Assembly: GCA_030697445.1 (NCBI GenBank)
Contig: JAUYPY010000014.1
Span: forward strand, 1 to 11,400
DNA from: a bacterium
GTDB lineage: Bacteria; Patescibacteriota; Minisyncoccia; Phycocordibacterales; UBA10002
Length of the DNA stretch: 11,400 nucleotides
Reading direction: 5' to 3'
Positions within the stretch are counted from its first letter, which is position 1; each line of letters begins with the position of its first letter. The notes below the pieces were generated by a model. That model was not told the origin of the DNA. It searched no databases and was given only the letters and a program-made list of their open reading frames with translations. Positions 1 through 6,487 of this stretch are shown here, piece by piece. A program made the translations under genes and the position numbers.

Positions 1-2
1 AG

Positions 3-1853
3 GGCGACCCGTCGGATAATATAAAAGGGATAAAAGGAATCGGCGACAAAACGGCAACTGAACTCATACAGAAGTTCGGATCTGTTGAGGAAATATATAA
101 AAAAGTAAAAAAAGACAAAAAAGCGTTTGAAAAATCAGACAACAAAACGCGCATTATCGTACTTTTGGAAGCAGGAAAAGAAGATGCGGAATTTAGCAAA
201 ATTTTGGGCACGATTCGGCGCGATGCCACGATTGAATTCGCGCTTCCGAATGTGCCGTGGCGCGAGAGCGTTAATGTAGAAAAAGCGGAGCGGCTTTTTC
301 AGGCGTTGGAGTTTAGGGGATTGGGGCAGAGGTTGAGGGATGCAATCAACATCCCCCGTCCGCCTAAGGCGGACACCCCCTTCAAAGGGGGAGTTTCCAA
401 TTCTCCCCTTGAGGGGAGTGCCCCGAGCGAAGCGAGGGGGAGGGATGTTGCTGAGTTGGCAGTAGCGCTATGGCTTATTAATTCCAATCTGACAAGCCCG
501 ACTGCTGACGATATTTTTAATTTTACGGAAACGAAAGATACGGGGCTGGCGCGCGCAAAAATCTTTGCAGAGTTGAAGACCAGACGATTGACGCGCGTGT
601 TTGAAGAAATTGAAAAACCCCTTATTCCGGTGGTAGAAAAAATGAATGAACGGGGCGTTGCGATAGATGTGAAATATCTTACCGGGCTTTCGTTGGAATA
701 CCACAAAGAATTGTCTGTGTTAGAAAAAGAAATATGGAAACAAGCGGGAAGCGAGTTTAACATCAATTCTCCAAAACAACTTGGCGAACTGTTGTTTGTA
801 AAAATGGGGCTTAAGGCGGCACGACAGAAAAAGACGGCGGGCGGCGCGCTTTCTACGCGCGAGAGCGAACTTGAAAAAATGCGCGAAATGCATCCGATTA
901 TCGGGAAGATTCTGGAGTATCGCGAGTTTCAGAAACTGCTTTCAACCTACATTGACACGATTCCAACTATGGTTAGCACCGACGGGCGTTTGCACGCAAA
1001 CTTTTTGCAGGGAGGTTCTACGACGGGGCGGATGTCGTCGCAAAACCCGAATATGCAAAATATCCCGATTCAGACGAATCGCGGCCAGCGCATACGAAAC
1101 GCGTTTGTTGCGGAAAAAGGGTTTGCATTGCTCGCGTTTGATTATTCTCAGATTGAGCTTCGTGTTGCCGCGATTCTCTCAGGCGATCCGAAGCTAGTAG
1201 AGATTTTCAGAAAAGGCGAAGATGTGCATACGGCGGTGGCGGCAGAAGTATTTGGGGTATTACCTGAAAGAGTGACGAAAGAAATGCGGCGGCAGGCGAA
1301 GGTGATTAATTTTGGTATTTTGTATGGAATGGGCGTCAACGCGCTTCGCGCCGTACTTGCCGAAGGTGGGAGTGCTATATCGCGCGAAGACGCGCAGAAA
1401 TACTTGAACGAATATTTTGCGCGCTTTCCAACGCTTGCCGCGTATCTTGAAGACACAAAAGCCGCCGCGCGAGAGCGCGGTTACACCGAAACCCTGTTCG
1501 GTCGCCGCCGCTACTTTGAAGCGCTCAATTCTCCGATTCCGTACATCCGCGCGGCGGCGGAGCGCCAAGTTATCAACGCTCCGATTCAAGGCACGGCGGC
1601 CGATTTGATAAAACTCGCGATGGTTAAAGTTGATGAGTTTTTGCAAAAGGAAAAAGTAAATGCGAAAGCGTCTTTAATTTTACAGGTACACGACGAATTG
1701 GTGTTTGAGGTGAAAAAAGAATTGGTTGCCGCGCTAGCGCCGAAAATAAAAAGTATTATGGAGAGTGTTCTCACTTCCGAACAGTCGCGCGGGGTGCCGA
1801 TTGTCGTCGGCGCGAGCGCGGGCGATAACTGGGGGGAGATGAAAGAAATATAG
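3..1853 (+). CDS. polA: DNA polymerase I, 5' end outside window
   Basis: Repair and Okazaki-fragment polymerase. The reading frame is open from base 3, so this is a 3' fragment (616 codons) of a longer gene; the TTG at 165 is internal. Residues 1-35 are the end of the 5'-nuclease domain: GDPSDNIKGIKGIG is its helix-3-turn-helix DNA-binding motif. The polymerase domain is complete: TGRMSSQNPNMQNIP near 1024-1068, motif A DYSQIELR at 1140-1163, O-helix RRQAKVINFGILYG at 1287-1328 with catalytic Arg, Lys and Tyr, and motif C VHDE at 1686-1697. Between the 5'-nuclease end (LEFRGL, about 306-323) and the palm entry (LIPVVEKMNERG, about 621-656) there are only about 100 residues, about 35 of them from an inserted element. 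The 3'-5' exonuclease fold is therefore absent, not merely inactive; only a remnant like AELAVALWLINS is left. Followed 2 nt later by the holA-like gene. Confidence 0.97.
   Translation, partial: GDPSDNIKGIKGIGDKTATELIQKFGSVEEIYKKVKKDKKAFEKSDNKTRIIVLLEAGKEDAEFSKILGTIRRDATIEFALPNVPWRESVNVEKAERLFQALEFRGLGQRLRDAINIPRPPKADTPFKGGVSNSPLEGSAPSEARGRDVAELAVALWLINSNLTSPTADDIFNFTETKDTGLARAKIFAELKTRRLTRVFEEIEKPLIPVVEKMNERGVAIDVKYLTGLSLEYHKELSVLEKEIWKQAGSEFNINSPKQLGELLFVKMGLKAARQKKTAGGALSTRESELEKMREMHPIIGKILEYREFQKLLSTYIDTIPTMVSTDGRLHANFLQGGSTTGRMSSQNPNMQNIPIQTNRGQRIRNAFVAEKGFALLAFDYSQIELRVAAILSGDPKLVEIFRKGEDVHTAVAAEVFGVLPERVTKEMRRQAKVINFGILYGMGVNALRAVLAEGGSAISREDAQKYLNEYFARFPTLAAYLEDTKAAARERGYTETLFGRRRYFEALNSPIPYIRAAAERQVINAPIQGTAADLIKLAMVKVDEFLQKEKVNAKASLILQVHDELVFEVKKELVAALAPKIKSIMESVLTSEQSRGVPIVVGASAGDNWGEMKEI
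343..450. repeat. Palindromic element inserted in frame in polA
   Basis: A dense cluster of inverted repeats. The outer arms are CAACATCCCCC (347-357) and GAGGGATGTTG (440-450), which match at 10 of 11 positions. Inside are three hairpins: GTCCGCC-taa-GGCGGAC (358-374), a CCCCCTT/AAGGGGG palindrome (376-391) and CTCCCC-ttga-GGGGAG (403-418). A C4/G4 pair follows (421-424 with 436-439). The 8-mer GAGGGATG occurs at 335-342 and 440-447, exactly 105 nt (35 codons) apart, so it could be a target duplication that kept the frame. The encoded stretch is proline-, glycine- and charge-rich, unlike the rest of the protein. It resembles the small palindromic intergenic repeats common in bacterial genomes. 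That it was once mobile is inference. Confidence 0.8.
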
Positions 1854-1855
1854 TT

Positions 1856-2512
1856 ATGCTCTATTTTTTCTACGGAATGGACGGCGTGGCGGCGCGCGAG
1901 AAGGCGAGTGCCTTGGTTAAAACGCTTTGGGAAAAACAGCCAGAGGCGAGTGTGTTCAAAATGGGCGCGGACGATTGGAATGCAGCAACGCTCGGAGACC
2001 TTGTAGGAGGGCAAGGGCTTTTCCACCCAATTTCTGTGGTGCATCTTTCCGGGACATTTGATAATGAAGAAGCGAAAGAATATATACTTGCGCGCCTTTC
2101 TGAACTTACCGATTCGCCGAATATCTTTGTGTTGGTTGAGGGTGTCGTGGATATTGCAACGGTGCGTGCGGTAACAAAGACAGCGACGAAAGTGCAGGAG
2201 TTCAAGAAAAACAAAATTGAGAAAGCATTTTTCAATGTATTTTCATTGGCGGATGCGCTTGGAGAAAGAAATAAGAAAAATTTATGGGTGTTGTACCAAA
2301 AGGCGCTCTTAGAAGGCATTGCGCCGGAAAATATAAACGGTGTCTTGTTTTGGAAAGTGAAGGATATGCTCATCGCCCGTTATCCAAGCCGCTCCTGGAG
2401 CACGGATGAGCTCAAAAATCTTTCCGCGCGGTTCGTCGCGCTCTACCACGACTCCCACCGCGGCAAGCACGAGTTCCCAATCGCGCTTGAACGGCTGATT
2501 TTGACTATATAA
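1856..2512 (+). CDS. holA: Short DNA polymerase III delta (HolA)-like protein
   Basis: Probable clamp-loader delta subunit, which opens the beta sliding clamp. The 218-residue protein starts LYFFYGMDGVAAREKASALV, the usual 'yl.yG.d' opening of HolA. A clamp-contact-like segment follows (GGQGLFHPISVVHLSG, about 50-65), then a hydrophobic strand (NIFVLVEG). The C-terminal helical part contains FSLADALGERNKKNLWVLYQ and HRGKHEFPIALERLIL, which resembles the HolA collar end. Typical HolA is about 320-340 residues, so this is a reduced form; similar short versions are, as I recall, common in Parcubacteria. It starts 2 nt after the polA stop with no separate leader, so it is probably translated by coupling to polA. 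A divergent HolB-type clamp-loader protein is the main alternative. Confidence 0.72.
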   Translation: MLYFFYGMDGVAAREKASALVKTLWEKQPEASVFKMGADDWNAATLGDLVGGQGLFHPISVVHLSGTFDNEEAKEYILARLSELTDSPNIFVLVEGVVDIATVRAVTKTATKVQEFKKNKIEKAFFNVFSLADALGERNKKNLWVLYQKALLEGIAPENINGVLFWKVKDMLIARYPSRSWSTDELKNLSARFVALYHDSHRGKHEFPIALERLILTI

Positions 2513-2539
2513 AAAAGCCGCCCTATTTTGAAGGACGGC
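2511..2539 (-). terminator. Rho-independent terminator of pyrC
   Basis: Read on the minus strand, GCCGTCCT (2539-2532) pairs with AGGGCGGC (2524-2517) around a 7-nt loop, followed directly by six T (2516-2511). One pair is G·T on the minus strand but an A·C mismatch on the plus strand, and the T run exists only on the minus side. It therefore ends pyrC transcription and not polA-holA. It lies 10 nt after the pyrC stop codon. Confidence 0.88.
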
Positions 2540-2549
2540 CTTGGATGCG

Positions 2550-3626
2550 TTACAGACATTCTTTCACCCACCAGTGCAGTGTTTGTCCCGCCATAAACGG
2601 CACTACAGAGGTATCGCCTAAAAGATACACCGCAGGTACAACCCAATCTTGTTTTGTTAATGTAATGGTGCTCTTTGGATTTCTGAGGTTGTAAAACCTA
2701 CACGCATTTGCCGATGTGAATGCGATAAGCGAATCAGGAACCGTGGAGTTTATCAGTAGTCCCTCTTCCTCAAAGATGCGCACAATAAGAGGTAAGGCAA
2801 CGGGTAATGTCCACACGCCGCACATCGCCGACTCGCATTCTTTTTTGTCTATATCCCACGGGGCATCGTCTAGACCATTGATCACTTTCGGATTGCCGCT
2901 CACCATCAGCCGTCGTATCTCCTTTCGGTCTCGCTCCAATTTGGCGGGAGGGCGACAGACATGGTGATTTTTCCCATGCGTATCGTTTTCGCGCAGAAAC
3001 GCGTAGTGGACTGCTAGTTCAAACGCGACGCGCTCGCCCATATCCATAAGGGTCGGCACAACACGCGTGTCGGAGAGGTGACACCATGTCATCTTTAGTC
3101 CGGGAACAAGGTCGTACACCTGCTCAAAAGGTCCGAGCGCGGCATATTCGCATTCCGAATCATCCCACACATGGCGCGGGTGCTCGCAGTGCCACAGCGT
3201 ATGCGCACTTTTTCTTTCTGGAGTTTTTTCTGTTGCGATGACTTCGTAACACCCCCGCAGATTAGGACAGAAGTAATTTATAATACCGTCGTCTGCGTGC
3301 GTTGTTTTGCTCTTTGGGTAGAGTTTGAAGAAACGGAATCCTTGCTGAATTGCATCTCGCACCATTTCCGGCGTCGTATCCTCCCGAAGCTTAATAATCG
3401 GATGCATTTCGAACTCCTGTCCGAACCCTTCCTCCTCGTCTATTTTGTGCGCGGCATTTTTGTATTCTGCCGCTTCTTCTGCGAGAAGAATGGGCGGTTT
3501 TGTGTTTCCCATACCGAAGTAATGGCTGAACAGGCGCCTTGCCATGCGCACCAAATGTGCAAATAATTCGCCCTGTCTTAGATGCCCGTGTCCGTTAACC
3601 GGTTTTGGAATGGTAATCGTGTTCAC
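2550..3626 (-). CDS. pyrC: Dihydroorotase, homodimeric PyrC type
   Basis: Zinc enzyme of pyrimidine synthesis that interconverts carbamoyl-aspartate and dihydroorotate. The 358-residue protein matches the E. coli-type PyrC over its whole length (E. coli 348). Expected active-site residues are present: the metal pair H13-x-H15 followed by R17 (GHGHLR), substrate Asn N41 in GMGNTKPP, the lysine expected to be carboxylated K101 in FKLYPKSKTT, metal ligands H146 (LWHCE) and H183 (WCHLSD), and catalytic D253 in GLDDAPWD. The ending VPFMAGQTLHWWVK matches the family. The start is GTG, chosen because AAAGG lies 4-5 nt upstream and the PyrC homology begins at once. No other pyrimidine gene is nearby. 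Having a Shine-Dalgarno site and a distinct leader sets it apart from its neighbours and hints at transfer. Confidence 0.93.
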   Translation of the reverse strand: MNTITIPKPVNGHGHLRQGELFAHLVRMARRLFSHYFGMGNTKPPILLAEEAAEYKNAAHKIDEEEGFGQEFEMHPIIKLREDTTPEMVRDAIQQGFRFFKLYPKSKTTHADDGIINYFCPNLRGCYEVIATEKTPERKSAHTLWHCEHPRHVWDDSECEYAALGPFEQVYDLVPGLKMTWCHLSDTRVVPTLMDMGERVAFELAVHYAFLRENDTHGKNHHVCRPPAKLERDRKEIRRLMVSGNPKVINGLDDAPWDIDKKECESAMCGVWTLPVALPLIVRIFEEEGLLINSTVPDSLIAFTSANACRFYNLRNPKSTITLTKQDWVVPAVYLLGDTSVVPFMAGQTLHWWVKECL

Positions 3627-3653
3627 ACTGCCTTTCTTTCATTTTGGTTTATT

Positions 3654-3720
3654 TGTCAAAGTCCTAGCGTATCCTACCCGTCACGGGTAAAAAAGCAACC
3701 ACATGTATAAAAAAGTCGGC
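3654..3720 (-). promoter_or_regulatory. pyrC upstream region with a palindrome
   Basis: The gap between pyrC and the LAGLIDADG gene holds the perfect inverted repeat TACCCG-tca-CGGGTA (3675-3689). On the minus strand a weak promoter can be drawn: TTGCTT just before the palindrome and TAGGAT just after it, spaced about 16 nt, with the palindrome filling the spacer as an operator would. A TTGACA lies closer to the gene (3659-3654) but has no good -10 partner. T6 runs occur on the minus strand at 3689-3694 and 3709-3714. The first is directly before the palindrome, so this is not a terminator. The assignment is inference. Confidence 0.35.
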
Positions 3721-3729
3721 GTTCGTAGT

Positions 3730-4563
3730 TTAGTTTTTTAAATACGAAGCAAGCGCGCGCCGTAGAATTTCTCTTTTTTCAAGAGATTTTCTCCAAATGC
3801 TATTTGAGCGGTTTCCGTTCACACGGACTCCTTTTGAGAAATTTATTTCTTTTGCAAAACGAAGGATGTTTTCTTTACGAGTAATCATTATTTCATTATA
3901 TTTTTCATCAACATTACTTTTTATGCTAAAGTTTTTAAGCAGACGCTTGATAAGCATAAGGATTTTTGCATTATGCTGATAGCCGCGTACGGCGCGTCTT
4001 TTTCTTATAAAATATACCGACCCTTCATCATCGAAAAAAGCACGCAGAAAAGTTCTTTGAAACCCCTTCCCCATGTTTTGGATATTTTCGAGCAATTCGC
4101 GCGCCTTCTGTTTGAAAAAACTTTCCAATTCTACATTGTAATATCCAATCTTAAATACGCCCGGAATAGATTCATATTTTTGGGGGAGATATGGGTATAC
4201 TATCTGCATGCACGCGGCCACATGTTTCAGAAGAACCTGACTTCTGTTTGTATATACACAACCCTCATGTTTTATTTCCCCGTCGAAAATCAAGTGCCCT
4301 ACCAGAGATACTAGGGGGACACCCCACTTATTAAATGGGATTGGGTGTCTATTCAATCTACTTTTGCCTTTTATGTTTTTGCTGTAATTAGCAAATCTTT
4401 CTGCCGCTACGCGGCGTATTTCTTGTTTTCGCTTTTTGCTTAAAGAAATATGCCGAATGTGAAAATATACGGATGTTTTTGGCCGCTTTGTTTTCTTTAC
4501 TATTTCATTCAGGGAGAAACCCTTCTTCCTGAGTTCAATGCACCGTATCTTAAAATGAACCAT
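3730..4563 (-). CDS. HTH + LAGLIDADG homing-endonuclease-like protein
   Basis: The 277-residue protein appears to be free-standing, not an intein or intron product as far as this window shows. Residues 10-37 look like a helix-turn-helix of the resolvase/sigma type (ELRKKGFSLNEIVKKTKRPK then SVYFHIR). Two LAGLIDADG-like motifs follow: LVSLVGHLIFDGE (84-96, acidic D94) and FLRAFFDDEG (172-181, acidic D178 and E180). Two motifs about 85 residues apart fit a single-chain, two-repeat fold. The protein is strongly basic. The ATG at 4563 is preferred over the upstream TTG at 4593 because an extended -10 box lies 9 nt before it. It could be a homing nuclease or a DNA-binding regulator that reuses this fold; the intact acidic residues leave nuclease activity possible. 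It lies directly downstream of tRNA-Lys. Confidence 0.75.
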   Translation of the reverse strand: MVHFKIRCIELRKKGFSLNEIVKKTKRPKTSVYFHIRHISLSKKRKQEIRRVAAERFANYSKNIKGKSRLNRHPIPFNKWGVPLVSLVGHLIFDGEIKHEGCVYTNRSQVLLKHVAACMQIVYPYLPQKYESIPGVFKIGYYNVELESFFKQKARELLENIQNMGKGFQRTFLRAFFDDEGSVYFIRKRRAVRGYQHNAKILMLIKRLLKNFSIKSNVDEKYNEIMITRKENILRFAKEINFSKGVRVNGNRSNSIWRKSLEKREILRRALASYLKN

Positions 4564-4582
4564 GGTACTATAATTGTACCAT
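4562..4582 (-). promoter_or_regulatory. Promoter and palindromic operator of the LAGLIDADG gene
   Basis: ATGGTAC-N7-GTACCAT is a perfect 7-bp inverted repeat that overlaps the start codon (4563-4561) of the HTH-LAGLIDADG gene. On the minus strand it contains TGG-TACAAT, an extended -10 box at 4581-4573, 9 nt from the ATG. A dimeric repressor bound here would block its own promoter, so autoregulation by the HTH protein is a reasonable inference. Confidence 0.55.
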
Positions 4583-4597
4583 AACCAAAACAAAATA

Positions 4598-4670
4598 TCC
4601 GCCCAGAGGGAATCGAACCCCCGACCTTCTCGTTAAAAGCGAGCTGCTCTACCAACTGAGCTATGGGCGG
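4598..4670 (-). tRNA. tRNA-Lys(UUU)
   Basis: Full cloverleaf on the minus strand: acceptor CCGCCCA/TGGGCGG, D arm GCTC/GAGC, anticodon loop CTTTTAA giving UUU, T loop TTCGATT and discriminator A. The anticodon stem GCTCG/CGAGA has one mismatch at the 27-43 pair. CCA is not encoded, so it must be added after transcription. Confidence 0.97.
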
Positions 4671-4678
4671 TCAGTATC

Positions 4679-4687
4679 TTTATACCA
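4679..4687 (-). promoter_or_regulatory. Extended -10 promoter of tRNA-Lys
   Basis: TGG-TATAAA on the minus strand ends 8 nt before the mature 5' end of the tRNA. Transcription would start about 2-3 nt upstream of the tRNA, so almost no 5' leader would need removal. No clear -35 box is seen. Confidence 0.6.
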
Positions 4688-4708
4688 CATTTCCGCCTTG
4701 TTTTGAAA

Positions 4709-5113
4709 TTACAGCGGAAAATCAAATGCGAAGAAACCAGCGCCGGAGACGAGTAGCGAAAGCGCGATAACAAAAAGAAGCGTGAGAAAGCCAGTTGAAC
4801 TTTCAATACCATTCGTTGTTTTCCGTTTAAGAAGAAGAGCGCCAAGTGAGATGAGCGCTGCGACGAGTGCGGCTGGTTGGGTATACAAGCCAATGACGAG
4901 AAGTATGCCGGCAATAAGTTCAATCGCACCAAATCCGAATGCGAAATAATTTCCCGGCTTCCAGCCGAGCGATTCAAAAAACGCTGCTTTTTCTGCTCGG
5001 TTTTTGCCAAGCTTGTACCAGCCAAAATTTATAAACACAAGTCCAAGTGCGACACGCAAAAGGAATGGTGCAAGAAGTCCGAACGCGAGCAGGTCTGGGA
5101 ATACGCTTAACAT
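4709..5113 (-). CDS. DoxX-family membrane protein
   Basis: The 134-residue, very hydrophobic protein has about four membrane helices: around 12-30 (LAPFLLRVALGLVFINFG), 55-75 (FGFGAIELIAGILLVIGLY), 78-93 and 108-127. The N-terminal pattern LRVALGLVFINFGWYKL and the later GAIELIAGILLVIGLYTQPAAL are characteristic of DoxX/DoxD-type proteins. Those are small inner-membrane proteins linked to quinone or redox chemistry in some bacteria, with no firm general role. The start at 5113 is preferred over the TTG or ATG codons further upstream because TGTTATACT lies exactly 6 nt before this ATG; a longer reading would run through the promoter into the divergent gene. The end lies 38 nt before tRNA-Lys. 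Confidence 0.85.
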   Translation of the reverse strand: MLSVFPDLLAFGLLAPFLLRVALGLVFINFGWYKLGKNRAEKAAFFESLGWKPGNYFAFGFGAIELIAGILLVIGLYTQPAALVAALISLGALLLKRKTTNGIESSTGFLTLLFVIALSLLVSGAGFFAFDFPL

Positions 5114-5119
5114 AGCGCA

Positions 5120-5142
5120 AGTATAACATATATTGGTATACT
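5120..5142. promoter_or_regulatory. Mirrored divergent leaderless promoters
   Basis: Minus strand: TGT-TATACT with its -10 at 5125-5120, 6 nt from the doxX-type ATG. Plus strand: TGG-TATACT with its -10 at 5137-5142, 6 nt from the ATG at 5149. Both are extended -10 boxes. With the usual 7-nt distance, transcription starts on the A of each ATG. Only 35 bp separate the two genes, so the polymerase sites overlap and probably compete. Confidence 0.7.
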
Positions 5143-5148
5143 TACGAT

Positions 5149-6033
5149 ATGGCAGAGATAAAAAAGCCATCAAACGGTATGGAGGAAATTAAATGGTTTG
5201 TCGGGTTTCTGATTTTTTTCATCATTGCATGGGTGATGGGTGGAGGTGTCGGGCGCGATGTCGCGAGCCCATTTATCGCTCCGCCGGTTTCGGTGGGAGA
5301 AAGAGGCGTGGCTCCGAAAACTGGCTCGCTTTCCAAGGATTTGAAATCGGTTGCAGAAAAGAGCGGCGCATCGCCACTCAAGGGTGTATTGGAACTCTCG
5401 GTTAATAACTACGGTTCCGCGTCTGCGGCGGAAGAATACATAACGCTTCGCCTTTCTGATTCCGCATCGGCGCGCGTCTTGCTTACCGGTATGACGATTA
5501 AAAGCGAAGCGTCGGGTCGAAGTGCAACAATAGGAAAAGGCGCGTATCTGCCGCAACAAGGTACAGTAAACGCTGAGGAACCGGTGTATCTTGAGCCGGG
5601 CGGCGTTGCTTATGTCGTTACCGGCCGTTCGCCAACCGGATATTCTTTGCGCGTCAACAAATGCACGGGCTACTTTGAACAATTCCAGAATTTTGTGCCG
5701 CAGTTGCCGATTGAGTGCCCGCTTCCAAAAACAGAACCGCTTCCTCTGCCGCCAAACAGCCCTTCGGACGCGTGCCTTGAATATATAGATAATATGCGGC
5801 GGTGCCGGATAGAACCAAACCCGCCCGAGGATTTGAAGGAAGAATGTCGCCGGTTTATTCGTGATTCATTTACTTATCCGAGGTGCGTTGTGGCGCACAA
5901 AAGCGACCCAGATTTTTACAAAAACGAGTGGCATCTCTACCTCTCGCGCGACTTGCCGCTCTGGAAATCCACGCGCGAAGTAATTAAGCTTTTTGACGCA
6001 ACCGGCAAGGCAGTGGATACGGTGACATACTAA
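5149..6033 (+). CDS. Membrane-anchored lamin-tail-like surface protein
   Basis: 294 residues. One N-terminal membrane helix (about 14-34, IKWFVGFLIFFIIAWVMGG) is followed by a flexible Gly/Pro/Ser stretch. A beta-rich domain follows that looks like a lamin-tail (LTD) fold: LELSVNNYGSASAAEEYITL, then LLTGMTIKSEASGRSATIGKG, LEPGGVAYVVTGRSP, and the closing strand REVIKLFDATGKAVDTVTY. An insert of about 80 residues after the GYF motif carries six cysteines (KCTGYF, IECP, DACLE, RRCRI, EECRRF, PRCVV), possibly three disulfides outside the cell. I recall this architecture as a common uncharacterised Parcubacteria family; its ligand is unknown. Its 3' end overlaps the convergent methyltransferase gene by 50 nt. 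The start is fixed by the -10 box 6 nt upstream. Confidence 0.75.
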   Translation: MAEIKKPSNGMEEIKWFVGFLIFFIIAWVMGGGVGRDVASPFIAPPVSVGERGVAPKTGSLSKDLKSVAEKSGASPLKGVLELSVNNYGSASAAEEYITLRLSDSASARVLLTGMTIKSEASGRSATIGKGAYLPQQGTVNAEEPVYLEPGGVAYVVTGRSPTGYSLRVNKCTGYFEQFQNFVPQLPIECPLPKTEPLPLPPNSPSDACLEYIDNMRRCRIEPNPPEDLKEECRRFIRDSFTYPRCVVAHKSDPDFYKNEWHLYLSRDLPLWKSTREVIKLFDATGKAVDTVTY

Positions 6034-6475
6034 ACAACACAATACCGGCGGCGACAGAGACATTGAGGGATTCTTTCACGCCGCGCATTGGGATTTCGGC
6101 AATGCAGGCGCATTGTTTAAGAATGTTTTTCGGTGTGCCAGTTACTTCGTTGCCGAATAGAAATGCAATACTTTTCTTGCGTGGGATTTTTTTGTAATTA
6201 ATTGCGCACGGAGATTGTTCAATCGCGACAATAAATGTTTTTTCTTTTTTAAGTTTTGCTAGAAGTACTCCAATGTTTCTAGCGTATTCCCATGCAACCG
6301 TTTTCTCCGCTCCCAGCGCAGTCTTAGCGAGTTCCTTGTTTACTCTACCGAATCGGTCAAGTGGCGTAGGTGTGTAGCCCGTGAGAAATATTTTCTCCAC
6401 GCCTGCCGCGTCCGCCGTCCGGAAAATTGAACCGACATTGTGGTTGCTGCGGATATTATGAAGTATGATATACAT
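5984..6475 (-). CDS. SpoU/TrmH-family RNA 2'-O-methyltransferase
   Basis: The 163-residue protein is expected to methylate a ribose 2'-OH in tRNA or rRNA using S-adenosylmethionine. The three family motifs are present: motif 1 NIRSNHNVGSIFRTADAAGV (7-26, conserved R19), motif 2 AFLFGNEVTG, and motif 3 IPMRGVKESLNVSVAAGIVL, which form the SAM-binding trefoil knot. The length is close to TrmL-type enzymes (about 155 residues), but the motifs do not decide whether the substrate is tRNA position 34, tRNA G18 or rRNA. It lacks the N-terminal substrate-binding domain of larger SpoU enzymes. The last ~13 residues go beyond the conserved core and are encoded in the overlap with the convergent gene. 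Confidence 0.87.
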   Translation of the reverse strand: MYIILHNIRSNHNVGSIFRTADAAGVEKIFLTGYTPTPLDRFGRVNKELAKTALGAEKTVAWEYARNIGVLLAKLKKEKTFIVAIEQSPCAINYKKIPRKKSIAFLFGNEVTGTPKNILKQCACIAEIPMRGVKESLNVSVAAGIVLFSMSPYPLPCRLRQKA

Positions 6476-6487
6476 GTGAAAATTATT
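6464..6487. promoter_or_regulatory. Nested divergent promoters over two start codons
   Basis: TATGAT (6464-6469) lies 6 nt before the GTG at 6476 on the plus strand, inside the first codons of the methyltransferase gene. On the minus strand AATAAT (6487-6482) lies 6 nt before the methyltransferase ATG at 6475, inside the amidase gene. Both are weaker than the other boxes in this window. A competing TGA-TATACA (6466-6474) would start transcription inside the amidase gene. Confidence 0.4.

Noticed and set aside
165..167. TTG as the polA start
   Set aside because: The frame is open to base 3 and encodes the conserved 5'-nuclease helix-3-turn-helix motif, so the gene begins outside the window.
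1586..2044. Open frames of 100-170 codons opposite polA and holA, and others opposite the surface protein, ruvX and pilM
   Set aside because: They are antisense to well-supported genes, show no recognisable family pattern and arise from the GC-rich codon use.
2517..2539. The hairpin after holA as a terminator for polA-holA
   Set aside because: On the plus strand the stem has an A·C mismatch and no T run follows; it fits only the minus strand (pyrC).
3171..3566. 131-codon open frame opposite pyrC
   Set aside because: It lies wholly within pyrC, which has all its active-site residues; the translation is Phe/Cys-rich with no family pattern.
4598..4670. Intron in tRNA-Lys that could host the nearby LAGLIDADG gene
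   Set aside because: The tRNA is continuous and folds without an intron; the LAGLIDADG gene lies outside it.
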